A stretch of 64,000 nt of DNA from Pseudarthrobacter defluvii (GCF_030323865.1 NZ_CP066362.1:3410001-3474000), one strand, 5' to 3'; counted from the stretch's first letter, positions 43,364-52,500 are shown. Numbers and translations are program-made. Notes: generated by a model not told the origin, from the sequence alone.

Positions 43364-44548
43364 CTACTTCTGGATGCACTGTCCCGAGGAAACAGGCGAG
43401 GACAGCCCCGGGGCCTGCTCCGCGACAGGCTCAAGGTCATTCATGGTGATGGCGAAGCCCACTTCGGCATCAGAGGTTGCCTTGGCGAAGACCACCCCGG
43501 CCACCTGGCCCTCGGTGGTGAGCAGCGGGCCGCCGGAGTTTCCGGGCTGTACGTCCCCGGCCAGGCGGTAAATGTCCTCCGGCGAGGGATTGTTGCCGTA
43601 AATGTCCGGCACCAGGACGGTGGCGATGTCCTGGACGGTGGCTGGCTTGGACTGGAAGGGCCCACCGTGCGGATACCCTGCGAACGCGGCCTGGCTGCCG
43701 CCGGGCAGGTCGCGGCTAAGCGGCAGCGGCCGGGAGGGGAGATTGTCCACGGCCAGGACTGCCAGGTCCCGCTTGGTGTCGAAGTAGACCACCCGCCCGG
43801 GCATGGCACCGCCGTCGGGCATTTCCACCACGGGCTGCGAGACGCCGGCCACCACGTGCGCGTTGGTCACCACGCGGTCATCGGAGACCACGAAACCGCT
43901 GCCGGTCTGGTTCTGGCCGCATTCGTAGGCCGTGCCCGCGATCCTCAGGACGGACTGGGCAGCCTTGTTCAGCGCGGGCGTATTGGTGCTCGTGTTGGGC
44001 ACCTGGACCGCCTGGCCCTGGTCCAGCCCTTCAATCAACGTGGGAATGCCGTTGCCGATCACCGTGGAGCGCAGCTGCGCCATGGTGGCCTTGACTGGCG
44101 TGGGAGTGAGCCCGTCGATGAACCGGATTACCTTGGATTCGGCCAGCTGCTGGGACACAACGGGCACGCCGAGGGAGCTGACGCTGAACGCCAGCATGGA
44201 CATCACCAGCGCGGCGACCACCAGGTTCAACGCCCCGCCCACCAGCCGGTCCACGGCGCGCAATGGCCGGATCCGCACCACTCCGCGCAGTTGCCGGCCC
44301 ACCATGGTCCCCAGGCCGTGCCCCAGTGCCATAAGTACGACGGCGGCAGCGATGATGGCGGTGAGCCTCCATCCGGAGTCCTCAACGAAACCGCTGACGA
44401 GGGGGACGGCAAAGAAGGCTGCGATGGCACCGGCGGCGAAGCCCGCCAGGCCACCGACAGTGACCAGGAACCCGTTGCGGAGGCCGTAGATCAGGTATGA
44501 CAGCAGCGCCAGGATCAGGACAATGTCCAGGACAGTCAGGCCGACCAC
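43364..44548 (-). CDS. marP: MarP-like membrane serine protease (CvpA plus trypsin-like domains)
   Basis: A 394-residue membrane protease. The N-terminal about 150 residues hold four helices with colicin V production (CvpA) character (LTVLDIVLILALLSYLIYGLR onward). The protease domain has the triad His in TNAHVVAG, Asp in TKRDLAVLAV and Ser in PGNSGGPLL. A Cys (YECGQNQ) and another near the C-terminus (GQCIQK) could form the disulfide known in M. tuberculosis MarP (Rv3671c), which is needed for acid and oxidative-stress survival. GTG start at 44548 with AAGGAG upstream. It is divergent from the Crp gene, as I recall near Rv3676. Confidence 0.9.
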   Translation of the reverse strand: MVGLTVLDIVLILALLSYLIYGLRNGFLVTVGGLAGFAAGAIAAFFAVPLVSGFVEDSGWRLTAIIAAAVVLMALGHGLGTMVGRQLRGVVRIRPLRAVDRLVGGALNLVVAALVMSMLAFSVSSLGVPVVSQQLAESKVIRFIDGLTPTPVKATMAQLRSTVIGNGIPTLIEGLDQGQAVQVPNTSTNTPALNKAAQSVLRIAGTAYECGQNQTGSGFVVSDDRVVTNAHVVAGVSQPVVEMPDGGAMPGRVVYFDTKRDLAVLAVDNLPSRPLPLSRDLPGGSQAAFAGYPHGGPFQSKPATVQDIATVLVPDIYGNNPSPEDIYRLAGDVQPGNSGGPLLTTEGQVAGVVFAKATSDAEVGFAITMNDLEPVAEQAPGLSSPVSSGQCIQK

Positions 44549-44743
44549 AAAGGCTCCTTATTAACAGTTGAACCTCCATTCTAGTGGGGGTGGCTGACAA
44601 TCTTCTGTGGCCCGCGGCCCCCTTCAGCGGACAGGCGGTCCGCTGCCCGCAGGTGTTTCGGCTGCCAAGTTCGTCACAGAACCTTGAAAATTCTGAAACA
44701 ATGGCAAAAGCGCCACAGCCGATACTTTTACGTAGGAGATTTC

Positions 44744-45421
44744 ATGGACATCGAGGTACTGCGCCGAGCACCCCTTTTCGCCACGCTCGACGACGACGCA
44801 TTCCGTCTGCTGACGGACGAGCTCACCGAGGTGGACCTTTCCCGCGGCGCATCGGTGTTCCGCGAAGGTGACCAGGGTGACCAGCTGTACTTCATCGTGT
44901 CCGGCAAGGTGAAGCTGGGCCGCACCTCCCCCGACGGCCGCGAGTCCCTCCTGGCCATCCTTGGGCCGGGTGAGCTCTTCGGCGAGATGGCCCTCTTCGA
45001 TCCCAGCCCCCGCACCGCCACCGCCACCGCGGTCTCCGAGACCCGCCTGGCCGGGCTGAAGAACGAAAGCCTTAACACCTTGCTGCGCACCCGCCCCGAG
45101 GTCTCGGCCCAGCTGCTGCAGGCTCTGGCCCGCCGCCTGCGCCGCACCAACGATTCCCTATCCGACCTCGTCTTCTCCGACGTTCCCGGCCGCGTGGCCA
45201 AGGCACTGCTGGATCTTGCCGACCGCTTCGGCCGGCCGGCAACGGACGGTGTCCTGGTGGCGCACGAGCTCACCCAGGAGGAACTGGCCCAGCTGGTGGG
45301 CGCCTCCCGCGAAACGGTCAACAAGGCCCTGGCCGAGTTCGTCCAGCGAGGCTGGCTTCGCCTCGAGGCCCGCGCCGTGGTCATCCTGGACATGCAGCGC
45401 CTCCGCCAGCGGTCCCGCTAA
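44744..45421 (+). CDS. glxR: Crp/Fnr-family global regulator, GlxR/Crp type
   Basis: A 225-residue cAMP-type regulator. The N-terminal cyclic-nucleotide domain includes GDQGDQLYFIVSGKVKLG and the phosphate-binding cassette PGELFGEMALFDPSPRTATATA. The dimer helix is LLQALARRLRRTNDSLSDLVFSDVPGRVAKALL, and the HTH is TQEELAQLVGASRETVNKALAEFVQRGWL. This closely matches actinobacterial GlxR and M. tuberculosis Rv3676. The start at 44744 follows GGAG; the frame opens 60 bases earlier. Sites of the TGTGA-N6-TCACA type precede acs and sugar operons in this window, so it is the best candidate for their carbon-source control. Confidence 0.94.
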   Translation: MDIEVLRRAPLFATLDDDAFRLLTDELTEVDLSRGASVFREGDQGDQLYFIVSGKVKLGRTSPDGRESLLAILGPGELFGEMALFDPSPRTATATAVSETRLAGLKNESLNTLLRTRPEVSAQLLQALARRLRRTNDSLSDLVFSDVPGRVAKALLDLADRFGRPATDGVLVAHELTQEELAQLVGASRETVNKALAEFVQRGWLRLEARAVVILDMQRLRQRSR

Positions 45422-45439
45422 GCGACACGCCTGCACCCC

Positions 45440-45475
45440 AACAAGAAAGCCGCCCCGAGGGGCGGCTTTCTTGTT
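45440..45475. terminator. Bidirectional terminator between glxR and the arabinofuranosidase gene
   Basis: AACAAGAAAGCCGCCCC (45440-45456) pairs perfectly over 17 bp with GGGGCGGCTTTCTTGTT (45459-45475). The stem has T-rich ends in both directions, so it serves two convergent genes. Confidence 0.9.
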
Positions 45476-45502
45476 GCCTGGGGTTTGTTGCTTCAGAGCG
45501 GA

Positions 45503-47041
45503 TCAGCTCTTTGCCACATCCAATTCGACGACGGCCCACGACAGGGCGGGCAGGCTCAGCCGCAGCTCGGAGCCGTTTGCCTTAGCTCCCTCCAGCGGCT
45601 TGAGGCCAACCCGGTCGGGGTTCTCCTGGCTGTTGATGGTGAAGCGGTCGCCGCCGTCCGGGATTTCCAGGACTTCGGCGCGGAGCACCCGCCGTGCGTC
45701 GAAGCCGTGCAGGTTGACCTCCACGTCCGCAGCTTCTTCAAGGCCCCGGTTGGCGAAGAAGAGCGCGACGCGGCCCGTCTCCTCGTTCCAGGTGGCACTG
45801 ACATCTACGAGGTCGGTGCCACCAAAGCGCTCGTTTTCGTACTTGTCCGAGTCGACGGACAACCTCAGGATCTGGCCCTTCGCGAGTTCTGCCATCCGGG
45901 AGAAGGGGTGGAAGATGGTCTGGCGCCAGGCCGGCCCGTTCTCCTCGCTGAAGATGGGGCCGATGACGTTGACCAGCTGGGCCTGGTTGGCGATCTTGAC
46001 GCGGTCGCCGTGGCGGAGCAGCGAGTTCAGCAGGGTGCCCACCACCACGGCGTCCGTCACGTTGTATTTGTCCTCGATGAGTCGCGGGTGCTCGCGCCAT
46101 CCCGCCTTGGCCACGTTTCGCAACTGGTCCTCCGTGTCCCGGCCGCGCTGGTACCAGACGTTCCACTCGTCGAAGGACAGGTTGATGTGCTTCTTGTGCT
46201 TTCCCTTCGCCCGGACCGCATCGGCAGTTGCGATGACTGATTCAATGAAGTAATCGGTATCCACTGCGCTTGCCAGGAAGCTGCCCGCGTCGCCTTCATA
46301 CTCGTGGTAGTAGGCGTGCAGTGACACGTAGTCCACCTCGTTGTAGGTCTGCGTGAGGACAGTCTGCTCCCAGTCGCCGAATGTGGGCATCCGCGAATTG
46401 GAACTTCCGCAGGCCACCAGTTCGATGTCAGGGTCCACGTAACGCATGGCCTTGGCCGCCTCCTGCGCCAAGCGGCCGTATTCCTCTGCGGTCTTGTGGC
46501 CGATTTGCCATGGCCCGTCCATCTCGTTGCCCAGGCACCAGAGCTTGATGTTGAACGGGTCCTTGTGGCCGTTCTTGGCCCGCAGGTCAGAGAGACGGGT
46601 GCCACCGGGGTGGTTCGCATATTCCACGATGGCCCGGGCGGCATCCACTCCCCTGGTGCCGAGGTTGATGGCTTCCATGATTTCGGTTCCGGCCTGGCGC
46701 GACCAGTCCACAAACTCGTGGAGGCCAAAGGCGTTGGTTTCCACCGTGTGCCATGCGCCATCAAGCCGGCGCGGGCGGTCTTCGCGGGGGCCGATCCCGT
46801 CTTCCCAGTCATAGCCGGAAACGAAGTTGCCGCCCGGATAGCGGATCACGGTGGCGCCCAAATCCTTGACGAGCTTGAGCACGTCCTGCCGGAAGCCGTT
46901 CTCGTCGGCCTCCGGGTGGCCCGGTTCAAAGATGCCGGTGTAGACGCAGCGGCCCATGTGCTCCACGAAGGAGCCGAACAGCCGGCGGGGCACTTCGCCG
47001 ATGGTGAAGTCGCGGTCGAGGGTGATTCTGGCGCGGGACAT
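45503..47041 (-). CDS. abfA: Alpha-L-arabinofuranosidase, glycoside hydrolase family 51
   Basis: A 512-residue cytoplasmic enzyme (no signal peptide) that releases L-arabinose from arabino-oligosaccharides. The GH51 barrel shows GSFVEHMGRCVYTGIFEPGHP, IRYPGGNFVSGYDWEDGIG, the acid/base Glu in WCLGNEMDGPWQIGH, and the nucleophile Glu in NLSFDEWNVWYQ. A C-terminal beta-sandwich follows. The ATG at 47041 has AAGGAGATA upstream; the longer frame to 47125 overlaps the permease gene and is rejected. It is the last gene of an importer operon, so oligosaccharides are probably taken up before hydrolysis. Confidence 0.94.
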   Translation of the reverse strand: MSRARITLDRDFTIGEVPRRLFGSFVEHMGRCVYTGIFEPGHPEADENGFRQDVLKLVKDLGATVIRYPGGNFVSGYDWEDGIGPREDRPRRLDGAWHTVETNAFGLHEFVDWSRQAGTEIMEAINLGTRGVDAARAIVEYANHPGGTRLSDLRAKNGHKDPFNIKLWCLGNEMDGPWQIGHKTAEEYGRLAQEAAKAMRYVDPDIELVACGSSNSRMPTFGDWEQTVLTQTYNEVDYVSLHAYYHEYEGDAGSFLASAVDTDYFIESVIATADAVRAKGKHKKHINLSFDEWNVWYQRGRDTEDQLRNVAKAGWREHPRLIEDKYNVTDAVVVGTLLNSLLRHGDRVKIANQAQLVNVIGPIFSEENGPAWRQTIFHPFSRMAELAKGQILRLSVDSDKYENERFGGTDLVDVSATWNEETGRVALFFANRGLEEAADVEVNLHGFDARRVLRAEVLEIPDGGDRFTINSQENPDRVGLKPLEGAKANGSELRLSLPALSWAVVELDVAKS

Positions 47042-47096
47042 AAGAACTATCTCCTTGGTTGTGCAGCAGGTACGGGGTGGAAAGTGAGGGTGGGCA

Positions 47097-47993
47097 TCAG
47101 GTGCCGGCGAGGCCCGTCGTCGCAACGCCCTTGATGATCTGGCGCTGGAAGAACAGGAACACCACGATCAGGGGCAGGGCGGCGAGCAACGCGGACGCCA
47201 TGTTCTGCGCGTACTGGATGCCGTAGGCGCTCTTGATGGTCTGCAGTCCCACCGGAAGGGTGAGGAGGGACGCGTCGTTGGTGGCGATGAACGGCCACAG
47301 GAAGTTGTTCCAGGCACCGATGAACACGAAGATGGCGACGGCGGCCAGGATGGGCCGGGACAGCGGCAGGACCACCTGGAGGAAGATCCGCATGCGGCTG
47401 GCGCCGTCCATCACTGCGGCTTCTTCGAGTTCGCGGGGAATCTGGTCAAAGAACTTCTTGAGCACGAACACCATGGCGGGGTGGATGACCTGCGGCAGGA
47501 TGATGGCCCACGACGTATCGATCATGTGCAGGGCGAGCATCTGGTAAAAGAGCGGAATGATCAGGACCGGCGGAGGGACGATGATGGAGGCGATGATCAC
47601 GGTCATCAGCACCTTCTTTCCCTTGAAGTCGATCCGGGACAAGGCGTACGCCACCAGCGACGAGATCACCAGCGTGACGGCCGTGATGGCCGCCGAGGTG
47701 TACAGCGAGTTCCAGGTCCAGAGCGGGATGTTGCCGTCCTGGAACACCTTCACGAACGCGTCGGCGGTAAAGCCCGACGGCGGGATCCAGCTGATCTTCG
47801 GCGAGGCAGCATCCGTCTCGCTCTTGAACGCCGTAACGGTAGCCCAGGCGAAGGGGACCAGCCACAGGACTGCGATAACCGCGGCGACAACGACGGCAGC
47901 GATCTTGCCGGCCGACATCTTCTTTCGGGGTTGGCGGACTGCTGGGCTGGTGCTGGTGCCCAACGTGGCACGGTTGAGGGTCTGGGTTGCCAT
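47097..47993 (-). CDS. Arabinoside ABC transporter permease (MalG/CUT1 type)
   Basis: A 298-residue permease. The first helix is IAAVVVAAVIAVLWLVPFAW, and the EAA loop is LEEAAVMDGASRMRIFLQVVLPLSRPI. It starts at 47993, 2 bp after the stop of the first permease, with GGAG upstream. A longer frame to 48674 is a shadow of that gene. It lies 55 bp before the arabinofuranosidase gene in the same direction. The substrate is inferred from that enzyme. Confidence 0.9.
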   Translation of the reverse strand: MATQTLNRATLGTSTSPAVRQPRKKMSAGKIAAVVVAAVIAVLWLVPFAWATVTAFKSETDAASPKISWIPPSGFTADAFVKVFQDGNIPLWTWNSLYTSAAITAVTLVISSLVAYALSRIDFKGKKVLMTVIIASIIVPPPVLIIPLFYQMLALHMIDTSWAIILPQVIHPAMVFVLKKFFDQIPRELEEAAVMDGASRMRIFLQVVLPLSRPILAAVAIFVFIGAWNNFLWPFIATNDASLLTLPVGLQTIKSAYGIQYAQNMASALLAALPLIVVFLFFQRQIIKGVATTGLAGT

Positions 47994-47995
47994 GG

Positions 47996-48937
47996 TTATG
48001 CGCTCCTGCGGCGGGTGATGACGAACTGCATGACCGAGACGAACACGATCAGTCCGAAGAAGATGTAGGAGATGGCTGCGGAATAGCCCAGCCGGTAGCC
48101 GGTGAACCCGGTTTCGAAGATGTACTGCACCACGGGCCTGGTGGCACCGCCGGGCCCGCCGGCTGTCATCTGGTACACCTGATCGAAGATCTTGAGCGAG
48201 GCAAGGACCTGAAGGAGCACGATCATCACGGTGGTGGGGCCCAGTTGCGGCAGGGTGATGGAGAAGAGCTGGCGCCAGGCCCCGGCGCCGTCCAATGACG
48301 CCGCCTCGTAATGCTGGGCGGGTATGTTCTGCATCGCGGCGAGGTACAACAGGAAGTTGAAACCCACCGTCCACCACAGCGTGGCAATGACGATCGCCCA
48401 CATGGCCACGTTGGGGTCGTTGAGCCAGGCGACCTTCGGGATGGCGATCTTGGAGAGGGCATGGTTGATCAGGCCAAGCTGGGGGTTGTACATCCACGTG
48501 AAGAACAGTGAGACCACGGTGGAAGCCAGCAGGTACGGGGCGAAGTACGACAGGCGCCACAGCCACTGCGCCGGCAATCCGACGTTCAGCAGTGCCGCCA
48601 TAACCAAGGCGACCAGCACGAGCGGGACGGTGCTGATGACCGTGAAGTAGAGGGTATTTCCGAGTGAGCGCCACATGTCGGCATCAGCGAAGGCTTCGGC
48701 GTAGTTCGCGAAGCCGATCACGCTGTCATTGGCCCCGGTAAGGGACTTGCCGGTGAGGCTCATGTAGATGCCGTAGACAACTGGCCACACCAGGAAAACG
48801 AGGAAGAATACCAAGAACGGCGTTGCGAACCCCCAACCGCTCAGGTTGTTCCTGGTGACGCTGCTGCGGCTCCCCCGGACTGCTGGTGAAGAAACCCGGC
48901 TCCCCGGGCTCCGCCGGGCTGTTAATGAAGAACTCAT
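47996..48937 (-). CDS. Arabinoside ABC transporter permease (MalF/CUT1 type)
   Basis: A 313-residue permease with a Ser/Arg-rich N-terminus and six helices, the first being FATPFLVFFLVFLVWPVVYGIYM. The EAA loop is YEAASLDGAGAWRQLFSITLPQLGPTT. It lies 27 bp downstream of the binding-protein gene in a clear operon: binding protein, permease, permease, arabinofuranosidase. As in the other two importers, there is no ATPase gene. Confidence 0.9.
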   Translation of the reverse strand: MSSSLTARRSPGSRVSSPAVRGSRSSVTRNNLSGWGFATPFLVFFLVFLVWPVVYGIYMSLTGKSLTGANDSVIGFANYAEAFADADMWRSLGNTLYFTVISTVPLVLVALVMAALLNVGLPAQWLWRLSYFAPYLLASTVVSLFFTWMYNPQLGLINHALSKIAIPKVAWLNDPNVAMWAIVIATLWWTVGFNFLLYLAAMQNIPAQHYEAASLDGAGAWRQLFSITLPQLGPTTVMIVLLQVLASLKIFDQVYQMTAGGPGGATRPVVQYIFETGFTGYRLGYSAAISYIFFGLIVFVSVMQFVITRRRSA

Positions 48938-48964
48938 GAAGGACTCCTTTGTCGCTCAGTGGGG

Positions 48965-50299
48965 TTAGACCGGGTTGGGCCGGGAAAGAAGGGTGTTGGT
49001 GCGCTTCTCGAAGGCGGCCCATCCATCAGCTGCCTTATCGCGTCCAAGGAGGACGTTCTGTACGTTTTCCGCGAAGTAGGTCTGCCAGTCGGAGCCCGAG
49101 CCGCTAAACCAGGACTGGGGATCGTAAGCAATGACGTCCGCTGCATTGGCGTAATGCGCCTGCGGCTTGAGGTCCTTGTAGGCCTGTGACTGGACCACGG
49201 GCTGATAAGCAGGAATGTGTCCCGCTTCTGCCCACGAGAGTGATCCCTTGAGGATGTCGCTGACGAACTTATAAACGTCGCGCCGCTTCTCTTCGTCCAG
49301 GTTCAGCTGCCGTGGCAGGACGAAGGAATGCGAGTCGGCGTATGCAGCCGCTGTGCCATAGAGGGTGGGGATGGTTGCGGCGTCCACCGGAAGGCCTGCC
49401 TTCTTCATCGTCGGCAGCTCCCAGACACCGCTGAACAGCATGCCTGAGCCGCCGCGGGCGAACTCCGCGATGCCGGTACTGATATCGCCGCTCTTGGCCG
49501 CGATGGTGTCATCGAAAAGCGATGCCATGAATTCCAATGACTCTATGGCCGCGTCCCGGTCAACCTTCATCGGCTGGCCGGGCGTCAGTTCCATGTCCGC
49601 GCCGTGCTGTTTGTAGAGCGTGTAGAAAAGCCGCCACATCTGGGACCCACTGCCCAGGTAGCCAAAGGACAACCCGTGGGCTTGGGTAACCTTCTGCATC
49701 TCCTTGGCCATGGCCATGAACTCCTGCGGGGACTTCACTTCCTGCAGCTGTCCATTGCCGGCCAGGACACCGGCTTTGCCTGCCACGTCCGTGTTGTAGA
49801 ACATGATGAACGGATGCGAATCCAGGGCGATGGAGAACACCTTGCCGTTCTGCTGGCTTTTGTCCCAGATCCTGGGCGCAAAGTTGTCGGCCGTGACACC
49901 GTTCGCCGACAGCAGGTCCAGGTCCCATGGATCGATCAGTCCACCGGGCGCATAACCTGAGACCCTGCTGGCGTGCATGATGGCCAGTTGTGGTGGCCGG
50001 CCGCCGGCCGATGCCATGGCGAGCTTGGTGTAGTAGGGCGGGCCCCATGCGAGGACGGTCGGGTGCACCTTGAACCCGGGGTTGCCCTCGTTGGCCTTGC
50101 TGATCAGGGCTTGCATCTTTATGCCGTCGCCGCCGGACAGCAGATGCCAGAACTGGATGTCCCTGGGAGCTGCGGCGGAGGCGTTTCCACCGCATCCTGC
50201 CAAGGCGCCTGCAGCGAGGACACTGCCCAGTGCTGCGGTTCCTGACAGTAGCTGCCGCCTGGACAACTGCCTGCCTGCGAAAAAATCAAACTGCTTCAC
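48965..50299 (-). CDS. Arabinoside ABC transporter substrate-binding lipoprotein
   Basis: A 444-residue solute-binding protein. The leader contains a twin-arginine-like LSRRQLLSGTAALG and a lipobox LAGC, so Tat export with lipidation is likely. The mature domain has family segments IQFWHLLSGGDG, PPQLAIMHASRVSGYAPGGLIDPW, FSIALDSHPFIMFYNTDVAG and EFARGGSGMLFSGVWELPTM. GTG start at 50299 with AGGAGTGACGG upstream. It is preceded by a 214-bp promoter region with two LacI-type dyads. Confidence 0.88.
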   Translation of the reverse strand: MKQFDFFAGRQLSRRQLLSGTAALGSVLAAGALAGCGGNASAAAPRDIQFWHLLSGGDGIKMQALISKANEGNPGFKVHPTVLAWGPPYYTKLAMASAGGRPPQLAIMHASRVSGYAPGGLIDPWDLDLLSANGVTADNFAPRIWDKSQQNGKVFSIALDSHPFIMFYNTDVAGKAGVLAGNGQLQEVKSPQEFMAMAKEMQKVTQAHGLSFGYLGSGSQMWRLFYTLYKQHGADMELTPGQPMKVDRDAAIESLEFMASLFDDTIAAKSGDISTGIAEFARGGSGMLFSGVWELPTMKKAGLPVDAATIPTLYGTAAAYADSHSFVLPRQLNLDEEKRRDVYKFVSDILKGSLSWAEAGHIPAYQPVVQSQAYKDLKPQAHYANAADVIAYDPQSWFSGSGSDWQTYFAENVQNVLLGRDKAADGWAAFEKRTNTLLSRPNPV

Positions 50300-50390
50300 C
50301 CGTCACTCCTTTGGATGGGTCCGCTGAAAGTCATTTCGTGCCTCAAACCCTTGCCGGCCGGATCCCCCATTGCAGCCCCGCAAGCCCAGG

Positions 50391-50406
50391 TGTGACGCAG
50401 GCAACA
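50391..50406. promoter_or_regulatory. Weak CRP/GlxR-like site before the arabinoside operon
   Basis: TGTGACGCAGGCAACA matches TGTGA-N6-TCACA at 8 of 10 positions. The intact TGTGA half makes it worth testing, but the match alone is not strong. Confidence 0.25.
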
Positions 50407-50408
50407 CG

Positions 50409-50422
50409 TTACATCGTTGTAA
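50409..50422. promoter_or_regulatory. Dyad upstream of the arabinoside operon (candidate operator)
   Basis: TTACATCGTTGTAA has perfect arms TTACA/TGTAA and a central CG step, typical of LacI-family operators. It lies about 110 bp before the binding-protein start and about 90 bp from the LacI gene end. Confidence 0.45.
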
Positions 50423-50441
50423 TGACCGCCGCAATGGAAAT

Positions 50442-50457
50442 TTGTTAGCGTTCGCAA
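50442..50457. promoter_or_regulatory. Second LacI-like half-conserved operator
   Basis: TTGTTAGCGTTCGCAA has an ideal LacI-type left half (TTGTTAGC) and a degenerate right half. Placed 33 bp from the other dyad, it could form a pair bound by the LacI protein encoded next door. Confidence 0.4.
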
Positions 50458-50513
50458 AGTGACGCGGCGGTCTCGATTAGGCACTGCGCAGGGATCCGAT
50501 GGCGGGACCAGGC

Positions 50514-51515
50514 CTAGGGGCCGGTGCTCTCCCGTTCCACGATCTCGTAGTCCACGGCGACCACCCTCTGGGGCCCCTCACGGTCGCCCATGCGTTCGGT
50601 AAGGAGGCGCAGGGCCTCGCTGGCCACCTGGCGTTTGTCGAAGGAAACGGTCGTCAGTGCCGGCACGGCATACTTCGCGTGGGCAATGTCATCGAACCCG
50701 GCTACGGCAACGTCGTCGGGAACCTTGATGCCACGCTTCCACAGCACACTAAGGGCGCCAAGGGCCATGGAATCCGTGAAACAGAAAAGTGCCTCCGGAA
50801 CGGGGTTTGAATCCAGGTAAGCGGACAGTGCCTTGGCGGCCGCATCGGGACTCCACTTTTCGCACGGGATAATCAACGAGTCATCCCAGGCGATACCCAG
50901 TTCCTCAAGCCCGGCCTGGTAGCCACGGGTGCGCAGGACGGCTGCTGCAGAGCCCCGGCGCCCGGCGGCTCCCAGAACCGCTATACGCCGTCTTCCCGTC
51001 CTGCCAAGCGCCAGTGTCATGTCACGGGCCGCGGCCACGCTGTCCACCCAGACGCGGTCGGCCAGCTTCTGCGACACTTCCCCGAGCAGGACCACCGGAG
51101 GGAGCGAAACGCCCACTTTGACGGCGCTCTCGTCCAGCACTACCGGGTTGAGGATGAGCCCGTCGATCAGGTTCGACCGGGCCCGCGACATCAGCTCATA
51201 TTCGCGGGCGGGGTCAGAACCGGTCTCCTCGAGCTGCACGCTCCACCCCTGCTCGTGGGCTACCTCCACGACGCTGTGCGTAATTTCGGCAGAATAGGCG
51301 GTGGCCAGGTCCGGCAGCGCCAACGCGATGACGCCCGACCTGCCATTGCGCAGTCCGCGGGCAGAAAGATTGGGAACGTAATCCAGTTCCGCCATGGCCT
51401 GCTCCACCTTGAAGCGGGTGGGACCACTGACGGGGACTATGCCGTTCATGACATTCGAGACGGTCTTTGGCGAAACCCCTGCGAGACGCGCTACGTCCTT
51501 GACCGTTGCGCGCAA
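50514..51515 (-). CDS. LacI-family repressor of the arabinoside cluster
   Basis: A 333-residue regulator. The HTH is TVKDVARLAGVSPKTVSNVMNGIVPVSGPTR with the hinge YVPNLSARGL. The effector core runs from VIALALPDLATAYSAEITHSVVEVA to VAGFDDIAHAKYAVPALTTVSFDKRQVA. TTG start at 51515, where AGGGGG precedes and the HTH follows at residue 4. It lies directly upstream of the importer operon on the same strand and probably represses it in the absence of an arabinose-type inducer. Confidence 0.9.
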   Translation of the reverse strand: MRATVKDVARLAGVSPKTVSNVMNGIVPVSGPTRFKVEQAMAELDYVPNLSARGLRNGRSGVIALALPDLATAYSAEITHSVVEVAHEQGWSVQLEETGSDPAREYELMSRARSNLIDGLILNPVVLDESAVKVGVSLPPVVLLGEVSQKLADRVWVDSVAAARDMTLALGRTGRRRIAVLGAAGRRGSAAAVLRTRGYQAGLEELGIAWDDSLIIPCEKWSPDAAAKALSAYLDSNPVPEALFCFTDSMALGALSVLWKRGIKVPDDVAVAGFDDIAHAKYAVPALTTVSFDKRQVASEALRLLTERMGDREGPQRVVAVDYEIVERESTGP

Positions 51516-51573
51516 AGGCGCCCCCTTGCTCCCGGAGTGGCTTTGGTGAAGATTTTACCCGGCGCCCCGGGCG

Positions 51574-52485
51574 TCAGCGTTCGCGCTGGGGGTCGCCCGC
51601 CACGGTCTTTGCTGCCTCCACTTCCAGCATGAGCTTGCCGTCCTCATCCACGAGGCTGGGCTGGTAGACGTGGGGTTTGCGCTTGTAGCTCAGGTAGGCG
51701 ATGCACCCGTTCGCCGACGCCATTTTTTCGAGCATGATCTCGGAGCCAGGGACCAGCAGTTCGCCCAGGCTGCGGCCCGCGGTGTTTTCCTGCCCCACCT
51801 CGTCGCCCAGCACACTGGAATCCCGCTCCTGGACCACCTGCGCGGCGTTCACCCAGCGGCCCCATACGCCCTTGCCTTCAAGCAGCGACGGCTCCTGGCC
51901 AAGCGGCAGGGTGGCGGCAAAGTAGCGGGTGTCGAACCTGCGGTGCGCAAAGTCCGGGCTGCGCCAGTTGACCAGGGATTTGAGCAGGTCGGTGCGCAGG
52001 GAGAGGCCCCGCTTGACCAACACCTGGGCAAGCGTCTTCTCCTGGTCTGCCACGGCCATCCGGGCCCGCATCCACTCCGACGTCGAGGTGGCCTCGACGG
52101 TGTTCGACATATCCGGACCGGCCAACAGCACACCTGTTTCTTCGAACAGTTCGCGGATGGCGCCCACCACGTGGCGGCGCGCCAGCCCGACGTCGTCCGT
52201 TCCCATCTGCTCAGCCCAATGCTGCGGCGACGGGCCCAGCCAACCCATGGGTTCGTCGTCGGCCGGGTCCAGGGACCCGCCGGGGAAGGCGAGGACCCCC
52301 AGCGGGGAGGAGCCGGGCCGGTAACCCAGCCACGTCTCCAGGCCGGTGGGTGAATCCCGAAGGAGGACAACGGATGAGGCGAAGCGCGCGGCCCGGGGCG
52401 TGCGCTCGCCGTGTTCGAGCCAGCTTTGCGCTGCCCCTTCAAGATCCTGGGGCAGTGCAAAAAGGCGTCGTGCGAGGTGAGGCAA
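51574..52485 (-). CDS. NUDIX hydrolase with insertion in the Nudix box
   Basis: A 303-residue protein of the actinobacterial NUDIX type that follows RidA. FASSVVLLRDSPTGLETWLGYR begins the fold. The box is interrupted: FPGGSLDP is separated by about 30 residues from VGAIRELFEETGVLL, as in RppH/NUDT19-like long forms. The substrate is unknown; NUDT19-like enzymes act on CoA esters. The likely start is TTG at 52485 (no ATG is near the fold), 15 bp after the RidA stop, suggesting cotranscription with the RidA gene. Confidence 0.82.
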   Translation of the reverse strand: MPHLARRLFALPQDLEGAAQSWLEHGERTPRAARFASSVVLLRDSPTGLETWLGYRPGSSPLGVLAFPGGSLDPADDEPMGWLGPSPQHWAEQMGTDDVGLARRHVVGAIRELFEETGVLLAGPDMSNTVEATSTSEWMRARMAVADQEKTLAQVLVKRGLSLRTDLLKSLVNWRSPDFAHRRFDTRYFAATLPLGQEPSLLEGKGVWGRWVNAAQVVQERDSSVLGDEVGQENTAGRSLGELLVPGSEIMLEKMASANGCIAYLSYKRKPHVYQPSLVDEDGKLMLEVEAAKTVAGDPQRER

Positions 52486-52500
52486 GGGAAGTGTCCGGTC

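Noticed and set aside
44663..44678. TGCCAAGTTCGTCACA before glxR as an autoregulatory CRP site
   Set aside because: Only 8 of 10 consensus bases with a poor left half; not distinguishable from chance without conservation data.
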